Source of the DNA: Pseudomonas cichorii
GTDB taxonomy: Bacteria; Pseudomonadota; Gammaproteobacteria; Pseudomonadales; Pseudomonadaceae
Reading direction: 5' to 3'
DNA length: 64,000 bases
NCBI RefSeq assembly: GCF_003700275.1
Contig: NZ_RBRE01000093.1
Span: 1 to 64,000 of the forward strand
Part shown: piece after piece, positions 43,713-52,601 of the stretch
Numbering within the stretch: position 1 is the first letter of the stretch
Layout of the letters: the number at the start of each line of letters is the position of its first letter
Program-made: the position numbers and the translations under genes
The notes under the pieces: model-generated
Database searches by the model: none
Told to the model about the DNA's origin: nothing
Seen by the model: the letters and a program-made list of their open reading frames with translations, nothing else

Positions 43713-44873
43713 ATGCTCGCACAACAACAAAACCTCAAGTCTGGCGATGATGACCGCATTGCCTACGTCAAGGTGTCCTCGGTATTCCTGCCGCTGGCCA
43801 ACCCGATCAGCGATGCCAAGGTGCTGACCGGTCGCCAGAAACCGATGACCGAAATCGCCATTCTGTTTGCCGAAATCGAAACGGTAGATGGCCACCGTGG
43901 CCTGGGCTTCAGCTACTCGAAACGCGCCGGAGGCCCGGGGCAGTTTGCCCATGCCCAGGAAATCGCCCCGGTATTGATCGGTGAAAACCCCAGCGATATC
44001 GCCAAGCTGTGGACCAAACTGTGCTGGGCGGGTGCTTCGGTTGGCCGTAGCGGCATGTCGACCCAGGCCATCGGGGCGTTTGATGTGGCCTTGTGGGATC
44101 TAAAGGCCAAGCGCGCCAACCTGTCACTGGCGCGGTTGCTTGGGGCACAGCGTGACTCGGTGCGCTGCTACAACACCTCGGGCGGTTTCCTGCACACTCC
44201 GCTGGATCAACTGATGAAAAATACCGACCTGTCCCGTGAGAAAGGGATTGGTGGCATCAAGTTGAAAGTGGGGCAGCCGGACTGCTCCATCGATATTCAT
44301 CGCGTCAGCACCATACGCCAGCACCTGGGCGATGACTTTCCGTTGATGGTCGATGCCAATCAGCAATGGGATCGCCCGACGGCGCAGCGCATGTGCCGCC
44401 GTTTCGAGGAGTTCAACCTGATCTGGATCGAAGAGCCGCTGGATTGCTATGACGCCGAAGGCCATGCCGCTCTGGCCCAGCAGTTCGACACGCCGATTGC
44501 GACAGGTGAAATGCTTACCAGCGTTGCCGAGCATGCCGAGTTCATCAAGTTGCGTGGTGCTGATTTCCTGATGCCCGATGCGCCGCGAGTGGGCGGTATC
44601 ACGCCGTACCTGAAGGTCGCGGCCATGGCCGAGCAGGCGGGCCTGATGCTGGCGCCGCACTTTGCCATGGAGCTGCACGTTCACCTGGCTGCCGCCTATC
44701 CGACCGAGCCATGGGTCGAGCACTTCGAGTGGCTGGAGCCGTTGTTCAACGAGCGCCTGGAAACCCGCGATGGCCGCATGCTGGTGCCGACCCGTCCGGG
44801 CCTTGGCTTGTCGTTGAGTGAACAGGTCAAGCCGTGGACCGCCCAGGTCGCAGAAGTCGGCACCCGTCCTTGA
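43713..44873 (+). CDS. Enolase-superfamily dehydratase, L-talarate/galactarate dehydratase-like
   Basis: The 386-aa product belongs to the mandelate racemase/muconate lactonizing group, which abstracts the proton next to a sugar-acid carboxylate and removes water. Visible catalytic parts are Lys183-x-Lys185 (GIKLKVG), metal ligands Asp214, Glu240 and Glu266 (MVDANQQWD, IEEPLD, TGEML), and His316 (APHFAMELHVH). The Lys/His pair and Asn216 are as in the Salmonella talarate/galactarate dehydratase. The expected product is a 2-keto-3-deoxy sugar acid; the exact substrate cannot be read from sequence. It is separated from the convergent IlvD-type gene by a hairpin. Confidence 0.82.
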   Translation: MLAQQQNLKSGDDDRIAYVKVSSVFLPLANPISDAKVLTGRQKPMTEIAILFAEIETVDGHRGLGFSYSKRAGGPGQFAHAQEIAPVLIGENPSDIAKLWTKLCWAGASVGRSGMSTQAIGAFDVALWDLKAKRANLSLARLLGAQRDSVRCYNTSGGFLHTPLDQLMKNTDLSREKGIGGIKLKVGQPDCSIDIHRVSTIRQHLGDDFPLMVDANQQWDRPTAQRMCRRFEEFNLIWIEEPLDCYDAEGHAALAQQFDTPIATGEMLTSVAEHAEFIKLRGADFLMPDAPRVGGITPYLKVAAMAEQAGLMLAPHFAMELHVHLAAAYPTEPWVEHFEWLEPLFNERLETRDGRMLVPTRPGLGLSLSEQVKPWTAQVAEVGTRP

Positions 44874-44881
44874 GGTTTTGG

Positions 44882-44909
44882 CCGCCCGGCATCGGCGAAT
44901 GCCGGGCGG
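44882..44909. terminator. Bidirectional hairpin between convergent dehydratase genes
   Basis: An 11-bp stem CCGCCCGGCAT / ATGCCGGGCGG with a CGGCGA loop lies between two convergent genes. The + strand tail is CGCTTTAT. Confidence 0.75.
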
Positions 44910-44920
44910 TCGCTTTATCG

Positions 44921-46708
44921 TCAGTGCGAATGCCGTGGCGCGCCGCCGCTGCGGGCAATTACCTTCATGTGCAAAGTGGCCGGCTCCAGACAGCCGCCTG
45001 TGGATAACTGTCCGACCAGTTGCCGGTAGAGTTCCTGCCAGGGTGTCTGTGATGGCGGGATATTCGGTGTCCAGGCCTGGCGGCGTTGGGCGAGTTCGGC
45101 TTCATCCACCAGCAGATTCACCGAGCGGGCATTGAGATCGACGCGCAGCAGGTCGTTGGTGCGCAGCAATGCCAGACCGCCGCCAATGGCCGCTTCCGGT
45201 GTCATGTTGAGAATCGACGGGCTGGCCGATGTCCCGCTCTGACGGCCATCGCCCAGGCACGGCAGGGAGTCGATGCCGCGTTTGATCAGCTCGGCGGGCG
45301 GGTCCATGTTCACTACTTCGGCGCTGCCGGGATACCCGACGGTACCTGCGCCGCGAATCACCAGAATGCAGCGTTCATCGATGTCGAGTGCCGGGTCGTT
45401 GATCCGTGCGTGGTAATCCTCCGGCCCTTCAAACACGATGGCGCGTGCTTCAAAACTGTTTTCCGCGCCGGGCTCCGACAGGTAGGTTTTGCGAAAGGCC
45501 TCGCCGACTACCGACATTTTCATGATGGCGCTGTCGAAAAAATTGCCACTGAGCACGATGAACCCGGCGCTGTGTTTGAGTGGCGCATCGTAGGGCAGAA
45601 TCACTTCGGTATTGCTGGTGATCGCGTTACGCACGATCTCGCCGATACTCTTGCCGCTGACCGTCGCGCAATCTTCATGCAGGCGCCCGGCTTTCTGCAG
45701 TTCGTGCATCACAGCCGGTACACCGCCCGCACGATGGAAGCCTTCGCCGAGGTATTTGCCGGCGGGCATGCAGTTGACCAGCAACGGCACATCGACGCCA
45801 ATGCGCTGCCAGTCGTCCAGGCTCAGATCGACGCCCATATGGCGGGCGATGGCGATCAAGTGAGGTGGGCAATTACTGGAGGCGCCCAGCGCCGAGGCCA
45901 CGGCAATTGCATTCTCGAAGGCTTCGCGGGTCATGATCTGCGATGGTCGTACGTCCTGCAGCACCAGTTCACAGATCCGCTTGCCGGTGGCATAGGCCAT
46001 CTGCCCGCGCTCACGATACGGGGCCGGAATGCTGGCGCATCCGGGTAACGACATGCCCAGCGCTTCGGCCAGCGCGTTCATCGACAGTGCGGTGCCCATG
46101 GTATTGCAGTGGCCCACCGAAGGAGACGCCGCAGTGGTCATTTCCATGAAGCCTTCGTAGTCGATTTCCTGGGCGGCAAGCAGCTTGCGGGCATGCCAGA
46201 GCACGGTGCCGGAGCCGATCAACTCGCCTTTGTGATGGCCGTCGAGCATCGGTCCCCCGGAAAGGACAATGGCAGGCAGGTCGGTAGTGGCGGCGGCCAT
46301 CAGGCAGGCTGGTGTGGTCTTGTCACAGCCGGTGGTCAGTACCACGCCATCGAGCGGATAACCGTGCAGGATTTCTACCAGCCCCAGATACGCCAGATTG
46401 CGATCCAGGGCCGCGGTGGGGCGGCGACTCTGCTCGGCAATCGGATGGACCGGAAACTCCATGGGAATGCCGCCCGCATCGCGAATGCCGGCCTTGACCC
46501 GCTGGGCCAGTTGGATGTGATGGCGGTTGCACGGCGTCAGGTCGCTGCCGGTCTGGGCGATGCCGATGATCGGGCGGCCGGACTGCAGTTCGTCGCGGGT
46601 CAACCCGTAGTTCATGTAGCGCTCTACATAAAGAGCGGTCAGGTCGGCGTGATCGGGATCGTCGAACCATTGCTGGCTGCGGAGCGGGCGTTTTGGGGGC
46701 AGGCTCAT
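44921..46708 (-). CDS. IlvD/Edd-family sugar-acid dehydratase
   Basis: The 595-aa product belongs to the iron-sulfur dehydratases that include dihydroxy-acid, 6-phosphogluconate, arabinonate and xylonate dehydratases. Candidate cluster ligands are the Cys in SDLTPCNRHH, TTGCDKTTPAC and SVGHCNTMGTALSMN. The length and the GRPIIGIAQTGSDLTPCN start fit the pentonate/hexonate subgroup more than true IlvD. ATG 46708 gives MSLPPKRPLRSQQWFDD; the frame is open further but overlaps the upstream gene. It follows the FAH-fold gene by 43 bases on the same strand, so the two are co-transcribed. Confidence 0.83.
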   Translation of the reverse strand: MSLPPKRPLRSQQWFDDPDHADLTALYVERYMNYGLTRDELQSGRPIIGIAQTGSDLTPCNRHHIQLAQRVKAGIRDAGGIPMEFPVHPIAEQSRRPTAALDRNLAYLGLVEILHGYPLDGVVLTTGCDKTTPACLMAAATTDLPAIVLSGGPMLDGHHKGELIGSGTVLWHARKLLAAQEIDYEGFMEMTTAASPSVGHCNTMGTALSMNALAEALGMSLPGCASIPAPYRERGQMAYATGKRICELVLQDVRPSQIMTREAFENAIAVASALGASSNCPPHLIAIARHMGVDLSLDDWQRIGVDVPLLVNCMPAGKYLGEGFHRAGGVPAVMHELQKAGRLHEDCATVSGKSIGEIVRNAITSNTEVILPYDAPLKHSAGFIVLSGNFFDSAIMKMSVVGEAFRKTYLSEPGAENSFEARAIVFEGPEDYHARINDPALDIDERCILVIRGAGTVGYPGSAEVVNMDPPAELIKRGIDSLPCLGDGRQSGTSASPSILNMTPEAAIGGGLALLRTNDLLRVDLNARSVNLLVDEAELAQRRQAWTPNIPPSQTPWQELYRQLVGQLSTGGCLEPATLHMKVIARSGGAPRHSH

Positions 46709-46751
46709 ATTTATTGTTCTCTTGTTGTCGATTGAGTCTTGAGACGCTGTG

Positions 46752-47933
46752 TCAGCGGGCCAGTAATCCTCGTGCCGCCAGGTTGTGCAACAGCGCGCCG
46801 ATGCCAAAGCTCCAGGGCGTTGCGCTATCGGTATGGGTGACCCGATTGTGCAGCCCGCCGAGCAGCTGGCTGCTGATGCGCACCCGGTCGCCGGTTTTGT
46901 GGGTGAACCCGGCGCCGGGGTGATCGCGGTCTTCGGTGGGCGCGAACAGCGTGCCGAGAAACAGCATGAAGCCATCGGGATACTGGTGATGGGCATTGAG
47001 AGTCTGGCCAACCAGGTCCAGCGGATCGCGGCTGATCTGATTCATGGAACTGGAGCCGTTCAGCAGATAGCCATCCTCGCCACGCACTTCCAGGTCGATG
47101 ACACAGTTGCGCACATCGTCGAGTCCGAAATGTTCATCGAACAGCCGGATGAACGGGCCGATGGCGCAGGACGCATTGTTGTCCTTGGCCTTGCCCAGCA
47201 ACAGCGCGCTGCGACCTTCGACATCGCGCAGATTGACGTCATTGCCCAGAGTCGCGCCATGAACCTGGCCGCGACTGTTCACCGCCAGAACCACTTCCGG
47301 CTCCGGGTTGTTCCACTGCGAGCCGGGATGAATGCCGATCTGGCTGGCGCTGCCCACGGCTGACAGCACCGGCGCCTTGGTGAAAATCTCGGCATCCGGG
47401 CCAATGCCGACTTCCAGATATTGCGACCACATGCCTTTTTCGATCAGTAGCGTTTTCAGGCGCATGGCTTGTTCGGAGCCGGGTTTGACCGCCCGCAGGT
47501 TGTCGCCGATCACGTTCCGGACGATAGCGCGCACACCTTCGGCCATGGCCGCGTCGCCGCCGGCTTTTTCCTCGATCACCCGCTCGATCATGCTGGCAGC
47601 AAAGGTGACACCTGCGGCCTTGATGACTTGCAGGTCCACCGGTGCCAGCAAAAAAGGCTTCGCTGGATCGCTATGAGCGCCGGTATTGGTCAGCAGTTCT
47701 TCAACGCTGGCGATAAAGCTGCCGGGCGCGTGGGCGAGGGCTTGCAGGGGATTGTCCTGCTCAAGCAGGTCACTGAGCGTCGCGAAATGCCGGGATAGAT
47801 CGAAGACGCCGTCAGCCCGCAACACGATGGGCGAAGGCCCGGCCACGGAGCCGGGAATCCAGGCACGGCCGATCAGGGTTGCGTACTGACTGTCCACGGG
47901 CAGGGTGTTTTCGGGCGTGAGGGTGATCGACAT
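46752..47933 (-). CDS. FAH-fold 2-keto-3-deoxy-sugar-acid dehydratase-like protein
   Basis: The 393-aa product ends in a fumarylacetoacetase-type fold with metal ligands in NNPEPEVVLAV (Glu-x-Glu) and the Asp of LGNDVNLRDVEGRS. Its long N-terminal part and overall length resemble the 2-keto-3-deoxy-xylonate dehydratase (XylX) group, which makes alpha-ketoglutarate semialdehyde. Next to an IlvD-type dehydratase this is a sensible second step. No alpha-ketoglutarate semialdehyde dehydrogenase gene is in the window. It is divergent from the LysR gene, with a dyad between them. Confidence 0.75.
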   Translation of the reverse strand: MSITLTPENTLPVDSQYATLIGRAWIPGSVAGPSPIVLRADGVFDLSRHFATLSDLLEQDNPLQALAHAPGSFIASVEELLTNTGAHSDPAKPFLLAPVDLQVIKAAGVTFAASMIERVIEEKAGGDAAMAEGVRAIVRNVIGDNLRAVKPGSEQAMRLKTLLIEKGMWSQYLEVGIGPDAEIFTKAPVLSAVGSASQIGIHPGSQWNNPEPEVVLAVNSRGQVHGATLGNDVNLRDVEGRSALLLGKAKDNNASCAIGPFIRLFDEHFGLDDVRNCVIDLEVRGEDGYLLNGSSSMNQISRDPLDLVGQTLNAHHQYPDGFMLFLGTLFAPTEDRDHPGAGFTHKTGDRVRISSQLLGGLHNRVTHTDSATPWSFGIGALLHNLAARGLLAR

Positions 47934-48012
47934 GGCGCAGGCTTCCTGAGCGATAAAAACTGCACGCTAGGTGGGCCTGTGGATAAACTCCAATGGCAAA
48001 TTCTCACTTATC

Positions 48013-48029
48013 GATAACCTGGCGTTATT
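48013..48029. promoter_or_regulatory. LysR-type operator, copy 1
   Basis: GATAAC-CTGGC-GTTATT, a dyad with one mismatch, contains the T-N11-A of LysR boxes and lies in the divergent gap 20 bases before the regulator start. It repeats the perfect dyad at 49004-49020. Confidence 0.7.
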
Positions 48030-48048
48030 ACCTTGCAGAGGGAAACCC

Positions 48049-48999
48049 ATGTCTGACCTGTCATTCTCCAACTTCTGCAGTTGGCTCAAATTCAGGCACC
48101 TCACGCTTATCGATACCTTGGGTCGCACGCAGAACATGCACCTGGCAGCTCAGCAGATGAACCTCAGCCAGCCGGCCCTGAGCAAGATGCTCAAGGAGCT
48201 GGAAAGCCTGCTCGGCTTTGCGGTGTTCGAGCGTTTGCCGCGCAGCATGGTGCCGACCGCCCTTGGTGTGCAGGTGGTGCGTTACGCGCAACTGGCCCTG
48301 AACGACGCCCGTACCTTTGTCGAGCAGATCAATAATCTGAGCGCCGGTGGCCATGGTCATCTCAAGGTCGGCGGTATCTTTGCCGCGACCGCAGTGGTAT
48401 TGCCCGAAGCCATTGTGCAGATCAAGGAGCGCTGGCCGCTGCTGGCGATTGAAGTGGTCGAACAGACCAGCGATCACCTGATGGAAATGCTCGAAGAGCG
48501 CATGCTGGACCTGGCCATCGGGCGCTTCACCGATCAGGGCCAGCAACAGCGCTACGACTTTCAGCCGCTGGCGCCCGAGCCGTTCAGCATTGTGGTCAAC
48601 AGCCGTCATCCGTTGTGCGATGCCGGACCGATGACCCTGCAGCAGCTGGTGGACTGGCCGTGGATGCTGTATCCCAAAGGCACGCCGATTCGTGGACGCA
48701 TGGAAGAGGCGTTCGCCAACGCCGGGGTACAGGTGCCGCGCAACACCATCGACACCATTTCCATGCAGACCTTTCTCAAGGTACTGCAGAGCGGCCCGAT
48801 GATCGGCATGCTGCCCGATGCCATGGTGGCGCCGCATCTGGAAAGCGGGCTGCTCAAGACCCTGGAAACGCAAATGCACCTGACGCCGCAGTACTACGGC
48901 ATCTTGACCCGCAAGGGCGATCAGCTGACCGGTCCGGCCCTGGAGTTCGCCGGAATTCTGCTGGAAAACGCGCGGCTGGCGCAGGAAAAATCGAGCTGA
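48049..48999 (+). CDS. LysR-family transcriptional regulator
   Basis: The 316-aa product has an N-terminal winged HTH (LAAQQMNLSQPALSKMLKEL, about residues 30-50) and a C-terminal effector domain. It resembles GbpR-like sugar-responsive LysR proteins. ATG 48049 (MSDLSFSNFCSWLKFRHL) follows GAGGGAAACCC and is preferred over an in-frame start at 47971, which would cover the operator. Flanking genes on both sides carry the same dyad, so it probably controls both the dehydratase pair and the permease-SDR-hydrolase genes. Confidence 0.85.
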   Translation: MSDLSFSNFCSWLKFRHLTLIDTLGRTQNMHLAAQQMNLSQPALSKMLKELESLLGFAVFERLPRSMVPTALGVQVVRYAQLALNDARTFVEQINNLSAGGHGHLKVGGIFAATAVVLPEAIVQIKERWPLLAIEVVEQTSDHLMEMLEERMLDLAIGRFTDQGQQQRYDFQPLAPEPFSIVVNSRHPLCDAGPMTLQQLVDWPWMLYPKGTPIRGRMEEAFANAGVQVPRNTIDTISMQTFLKVLQSGPMIGMLPDAMVAPHLESGLLKTLETQMHLTPQYYGILTRKGDQLTGPALEFAGILLENARLAQEKSS

Positions 49000-49003
49000 T
49001 TCC

Positions 49004-49020
49004 GATAACTTCCTGTTATC
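49004..49020. promoter_or_regulatory. LysR-type operator, copy 2
   Basis: A perfect dyad GATAAC-TTCCT-GTTATC. A candidate promoter TTGGGA (49040-49045) / TAGATT (49064-49069) with 18-base spacing lies downstream, which puts the dyad centre about 65 bases before the likely start point, the classical LysR recognition-site position. Confidence 0.75.
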
Positions 49021-49201
49021 GCTTAATCCAAAAATGCCATTGGGACTGAATCGATCCCTGGCATAGATTACCCATCAGCTTCTGCACGTGATCGGGTAAT
49101 CGCCGCGCTTCCCGCCTTTGCATTGCCAAGGGAATGCCTGCCTGACAACGAGCCCTTCAATAAAAACAATCAGGCATGTAAACGTGCCAAGGGTTACTTC
49201 C

Positions 49202-50593
49202 ATGCAAACACACGCTGAGAACCAGAGTGCCAGTGCGCACGCCAATGACCCTGCTTTCGAGGATCGAACCTACCGCAAGGTCATCCTGAGGATTCTGCCG
49301 GTCCTGCTGCTGTGCTACATGGCGGCCTATCTGGATCGGGTCAATATCGGCTTTGCCAAGCTGGATATGCTCAACGATCTGCAGTTCAGCAATACCGTCT
49401 ATGCCTTGGGTGCCAGCGTGTTCTTCTGGGGTTACTTCCTGTTCGAGGTGCCGAGTAATCTGCTGCTGCACCGGTTCGGCGCGCGCTTCTGGATCGCCCG
49501 GATCATGCTCAGTTGGGCGGTGGTTTCGATTGCCGTGGCGTTTACGCTGCCGCTGTCGCGCTTTTTCCATATCGAAGCGAGCACGATGTTCTATGTGCTG
49601 CGTTTTCTGCTCGGTGTCTGTGAGGCCGGCTTCTTTCCCGGTGTCATCCTGTACCTCAATTACTGGTTTCCGACCCATCGGCAGAGCCGGGTAATGTCCG
49701 GGTTTCTGATGGCCTTGCCGGTCAGCCTGACGCTGGGCGGCATGTTGTCCGGTTGGTTGATGACCAGCATGAACGGCATACAGGGCATGGCCGGCTGGCA
49801 ATGGATGCTGATCATCGAAGGCATTCCCTCGATTGTCATGGCCTTTGTGGTGATTGCCTGTCTGTGCGACAACATCGACTCGGCCAAATGGCTCTCGATA
49901 GCGGAAAAGGCCATGCTCAAGGCCAATCTGCAAAAGGACAGCCACGGCAAGGCCACGCGCATGAGTGAAGTCTTCTTCAACCCGCGTGTGTGGCTGCTGG
50001 TGCTGATTCTGCTGACCTTCAATACCGGTTTCTATGGCCTGGCGTTCTGGATGCCCTCGATCATCAAGAGCGCCGGTATTTCCAATACCCTGCATATCGG
50101 CCTGCTGACCGCGATTCCCTATGGCGTGGCGACCGTAGCGATGCTGCTCAATGCCCGGCATTCCAACCGTACCGGCGAGCGGCGCATGCATGCCGCGATT
50201 CCGGCCTTTATCGGCGGGATTGGCCTGATTCTCAGCGCTTACTTTTCTCAGGATCTGGTGCTGTCCGTGCTGTTTCTCACGGTGGCGGCTTCGGGAATTC
50301 TGAGCCTGATGCCGATCTTCTGGACCCTGCCGGGCACGCTGCTGTCCGGTGTCGCCGCAGCAGCCGGTATCGGCATGATCAACGCCATCGGCAATCTGTC
50401 CGGCTTTACCGGTTCGATGATCACGGCTGTCGCCGAAACCCTCACCGGCAATATCAATAACGGAACCTATGTGCTGGCGCTCTGCTTGCTGGTCAGTGGC
50501 GGGCTGATTCTGGCGATTCCCGGCAGCATGCTGGGCAAGAAAATGGCTGCCAGCCCTGTGCTTCCTACACATCTGGGCATGGAGAAAGCATGA
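49202..50593 (+). CDS. MFS permease, anion:cation symporter type
   Basis: The 463-aa product has twelve predicted membrane helices and the ACS-family start (RILPVLLLCYMAAYLDRVNI then GFAKLDML). Relatives import galactonate, glucarate, tartrate and similar carboxylates with protons. ATG 49202 is chosen because the N-terminal extension to 49118 is hydrophilic and unlike the family. Its stop overlaps the SDR start (ATGATGA). It is the import step of the cluster. Confidence 0.85.
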   Translation: MQTHAENQSASAHANDPAFEDRTYRKVILRILPVLLLCYMAAYLDRVNIGFAKLDMLNDLQFSNTVYALGASVFFWGYFLFEVPSNLLLHRFGARFWIARIMLSWAVVSIAVAFTLPLSRFFHIEASTMFYVLRFLLGVCEAGFFPGVILYLNYWFPTHRQSRVMSGFLMALPVSLTLGGMLSGWLMTSMNGIQGMAGWQWMLIIEGIPSIVMAFVVIACLCDNIDSAKWLSIAEKAMLKANLQKDSHGKATRMSEVFFNPRVWLLVLILLTFNTGFYGLAFWMPSIIKSAGISNTLHIGLLTAIPYGVATVAMLLNARHSNRTGERRMHAAIPAFIGGIGLILSAYFSQDLVLSVLFLTVAASGILSLMPIFWTLPGTLLSGVAAAAGIGMINAIGNLSGFTGSMITAVAETLTGNINNGTYVLALCLLVSGGLILAIPGSMLGKKMAASPVLPTHLGMEKA

Positions 50594-51327
50594 TGAAGAA
50601 CAAGCGCGTTCTGATTACCGCTGGCGGCCAGGGCATCGGCCTGGCCAGTGCCAGGGCCTTTGTCGAAGCGGGTGCCGAAGTGATTGCGACCGATATCGAC
50701 ATCCGCCAGTTGCAGAGCATTGCCGGTCTGCAGGCCATGGTTCTGGATGTAACCTCGGCCACGGATATCCTCGCCTTGAGCGAGCAGGTCGGCGCGGTGG
50801 ATGTGTTGTTCAATTGCGCGGGCTATGTGCACGCGGGCAATATTTTCGAGTGCGACGAAGCCGCCTGGAGCCGTTCCATGGAGCTGAATGTCACGGCCAT
50901 GTACCGCATGATCCGGGCATTTCTGCCCGGTATGCTGGAGCGTGGCGGTGGTTCGATCATCAACATGGCGTCGGTGGCTTCAAGCGTCAAAGGCGTGCCC
51001 AATCGCTTCGCCTACACCGCGAGCAAGGCCGCAGTGGTGGGGCTGACCAAATCGGTTGCTGCAGATTTCATTGGCCAGGGCATTCGTTGCAATGCCATTT
51101 GCCCGGGCACTGTGGACTCGCCTTCGCTCCGTGCGCGCATTGCTGCCCAGGCGCTCCAGCAAGGGATTTGCGAAGAGCAGGTTTACCGGCAGTTTGTCGA
51201 ACGTCAGCCCATGGGCCGACTCGGCAGTGCAGAGGAAATCGCTCGACTGGTTCTTTATCTGGGCTCCGATGCCTCTTCCTACACTACAGGTGCTTTGCAT
51301 GTCATCGATGGCGGCATGAGTATCTGA
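50590..51327 (+). CDS. SDR dehydrogenase, 2-keto-3-deoxy-sugar-acid dehydrogenase-like
   Basis: The 245-aa classical SDR has the cofactor motif TAGGQGIGLAS, NNAG-type FNCAGYVHAG, catalytic Ser in NMASVASS and Tyr-x3-Lys in YTASKAA. Asp in ATDIDIRQL suggests NAD rather than NADP. It resembles 2-keto-3-deoxy-L-fuconate/rhamnonate dehydrogenases, which oxidise C4 before hydrolytic cleavage. The FAH-type hydrolase immediately downstream supports this. An aldose 1-dehydrogenase role is an alternative. Either of two adjacent ATG codons (50590, 50593) may be used. Confidence 0.78.
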   Translation: MMKNKRVLITAGGQGIGLASARAFVEAGAEVIATDIDIRQLQSIAGLQAMVLDVTSATDILALSEQVGAVDVLFNCAGYVHAGNIFECDEAAWSRSMELNVTAMYRMIRAFLPGMLERGGGSIINMASVASSVKGVPNRFAYTASKAAVVGLTKSVAADFIGQGIRCNAICPGTVDSPSLRARIAAQALQQGICEEQVYRQFVERQPMGRLGSAEEIARLVLYLGSDASSYTTGALHVIDGGMSI

Positions 51328-51365
51328 ATCCCGGTTTGCACCTTCGACAGAAACAGGAGAACCCG

Positions 51366-52214
51366 ATGAAATTGCTACGTTACGGCGAAAAAGGTTCGGA
51401 AAGGCCCGGCCTGCTCGATGCCAACAACCAGATCCGCGATCTTGGCGCTCATGTGCCGGACATTGCCGGCGATGCCTTGACCCCGCACGGCCTTGCAGCC
51501 CTGGCTGCACTCGATCCCGCCAGCCTGCCGCTGGTGCCGGGCAAGCCGCGTATCGGGCCTTGCGTGGGGCAGGTGGGAAAGTTCATCTGCATCGGCCTGA
51601 ACTACGCCGATCACGCTGCCGAATCCAATATGGAAGTGCCCAGGGAGCCGATCATCTTCAACAAGTGGACCAGTGCCATTTGCGGGCCGAACGATGCGGT
51701 GGAGATTCCGCGAGGTTCGAGCAAGACCGACTGGGAAGTGGAGCTTGGCGTGGTCATTGGCAAGGGCGGGCGCTACATCGACGAAGTCAATGCCATGGAA
51801 CACGTGGCCGGCTATTGCGTGATCAACGATGTGTCCGAGCGTGAATGGCAACTGGAACGTGGCGGGACCTGGGACAAAGGCAAGGGCTTCGACACTTTTG
51901 GTCCTATCGGCCCATGGCTGGTGACCCGTGACGAGATTGCCGACCCGCATTCGCTCGACCTGTGGCTGGAGGTCGATGGGCATCGTTATCAGCAGGGCAA
52001 TACCCGCACGCTGATCTTCAACGTCCCGCAACTGATCGCCTACCTGAGCCGCTGCATGAGCCTGCAACCGGGCGATGTGATCTCCACCGGCACGCCACCG
52101 GGCGTTGGTCTGGGAGTGAAGCCCACGCCAGTTTTCCTGCGTCCCGGTCAAACCATGCGCCTGGGCATTGCCGGGCTGGGTGAACAGCAGCAGGTGACGG
52201 TGCAGGCTGACTAA
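51366..52214 (+). CDS. FAH-family 2,4-diketo-3-deoxy-sugar-acid hydrolase-like
   Basis: The 282-aa product has the FAH core: GKFICIGLNYADHAAESNM, metal-binding KTDWEVELGVVIGKG (Glu-x-Glu), and INDVSEREWQLERGGTWDKG with the third acidic ligand. Relatives cleave 2,4-diketo-3-deoxy-L-fuconate or -rhamnonate to pyruvate and a hydroxy acid. ATG 51366 with AGGAG upstream gives the standard N-terminus MKLLRYGEKGSERPGLLD. It is the terminal step of the inferred pathway. Substrate carbon number is not determinable here. Confidence 0.8.
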   Translation: MKLLRYGEKGSERPGLLDANNQIRDLGAHVPDIAGDALTPHGLAALAALDPASLPLVPGKPRIGPCVGQVGKFICIGLNYADHAAESNMEVPREPIIFNKWTSAICGPNDAVEIPRGSSKTDWEVELGVVIGKGGRYIDEVNAMEHVAGYCVINDVSEREWQLERGGTWDKGKGFDTFGPIGPWLVTRDEIADPHSLDLWLEVDGHRYQQGNTRTLIFNVPQLIAYLSRCMSLQPGDVISTGTPPGVGLGVKPTPVFLRPGQTMRLGIAGLGEQQQVTVQAD

Positions 52215-52601
52215 TTTTGCGGATGAATCCGCTCCCGCAGTTCACGATTGGTGACAAATTAGGCACGGTCGCGCCAATAGGTATCCTCGGTGTAAGCCAT
52301 GGATACTTTTCCGGGGCGTGACTGTGCCAGCCATCCTCCACCATACGTACTTCTGGACGGCAGTTTCGCCGGAGAAGGGCGGAAATGACGGGCGAGGCTG
52401 TGTAGCTATGGACATTCTGGAACCTCAAGGCCGATTGAGGTCATGACGTAGAATGCTTGTTCTACGTCGAGCAAACAACGCTGATACTTGATGCGCAAGT
52501 GCCATACATTTGTGCGCATCATCGAACTTGCGGGCCGAACCGGAATCAGTTTCTTGGAGTTTTGGCCCTGTCGGTCATTTCAGCGAAGGAGAAACTGCCC
52601 G
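52215..52601. other. Intergenic region with a REP-like fragment
   Basis: No convincing gene is seen in these 387 bases. At 52219-52240 a Pseudomonas REP-like segment GCGGAT-GA-ATCCGC followed by TCCCGCAG is present. A small inverted sequence GACGTAGAA-TGCTTG-TTCTACGTC (52446-52469) may be a terminator-like or regulatory hairpin. The rest shows nothing recognisable. Confidence 0.5.

Noticed and set aside
50814..52214. A single 466-codon frame joining part of the SDR region to the FAH hydrolase
   Set aside because: The first 184 codons are out of frame with the real SDR gene and meaningless; the hydrolase starts at 51366 behind its own AGGAG.
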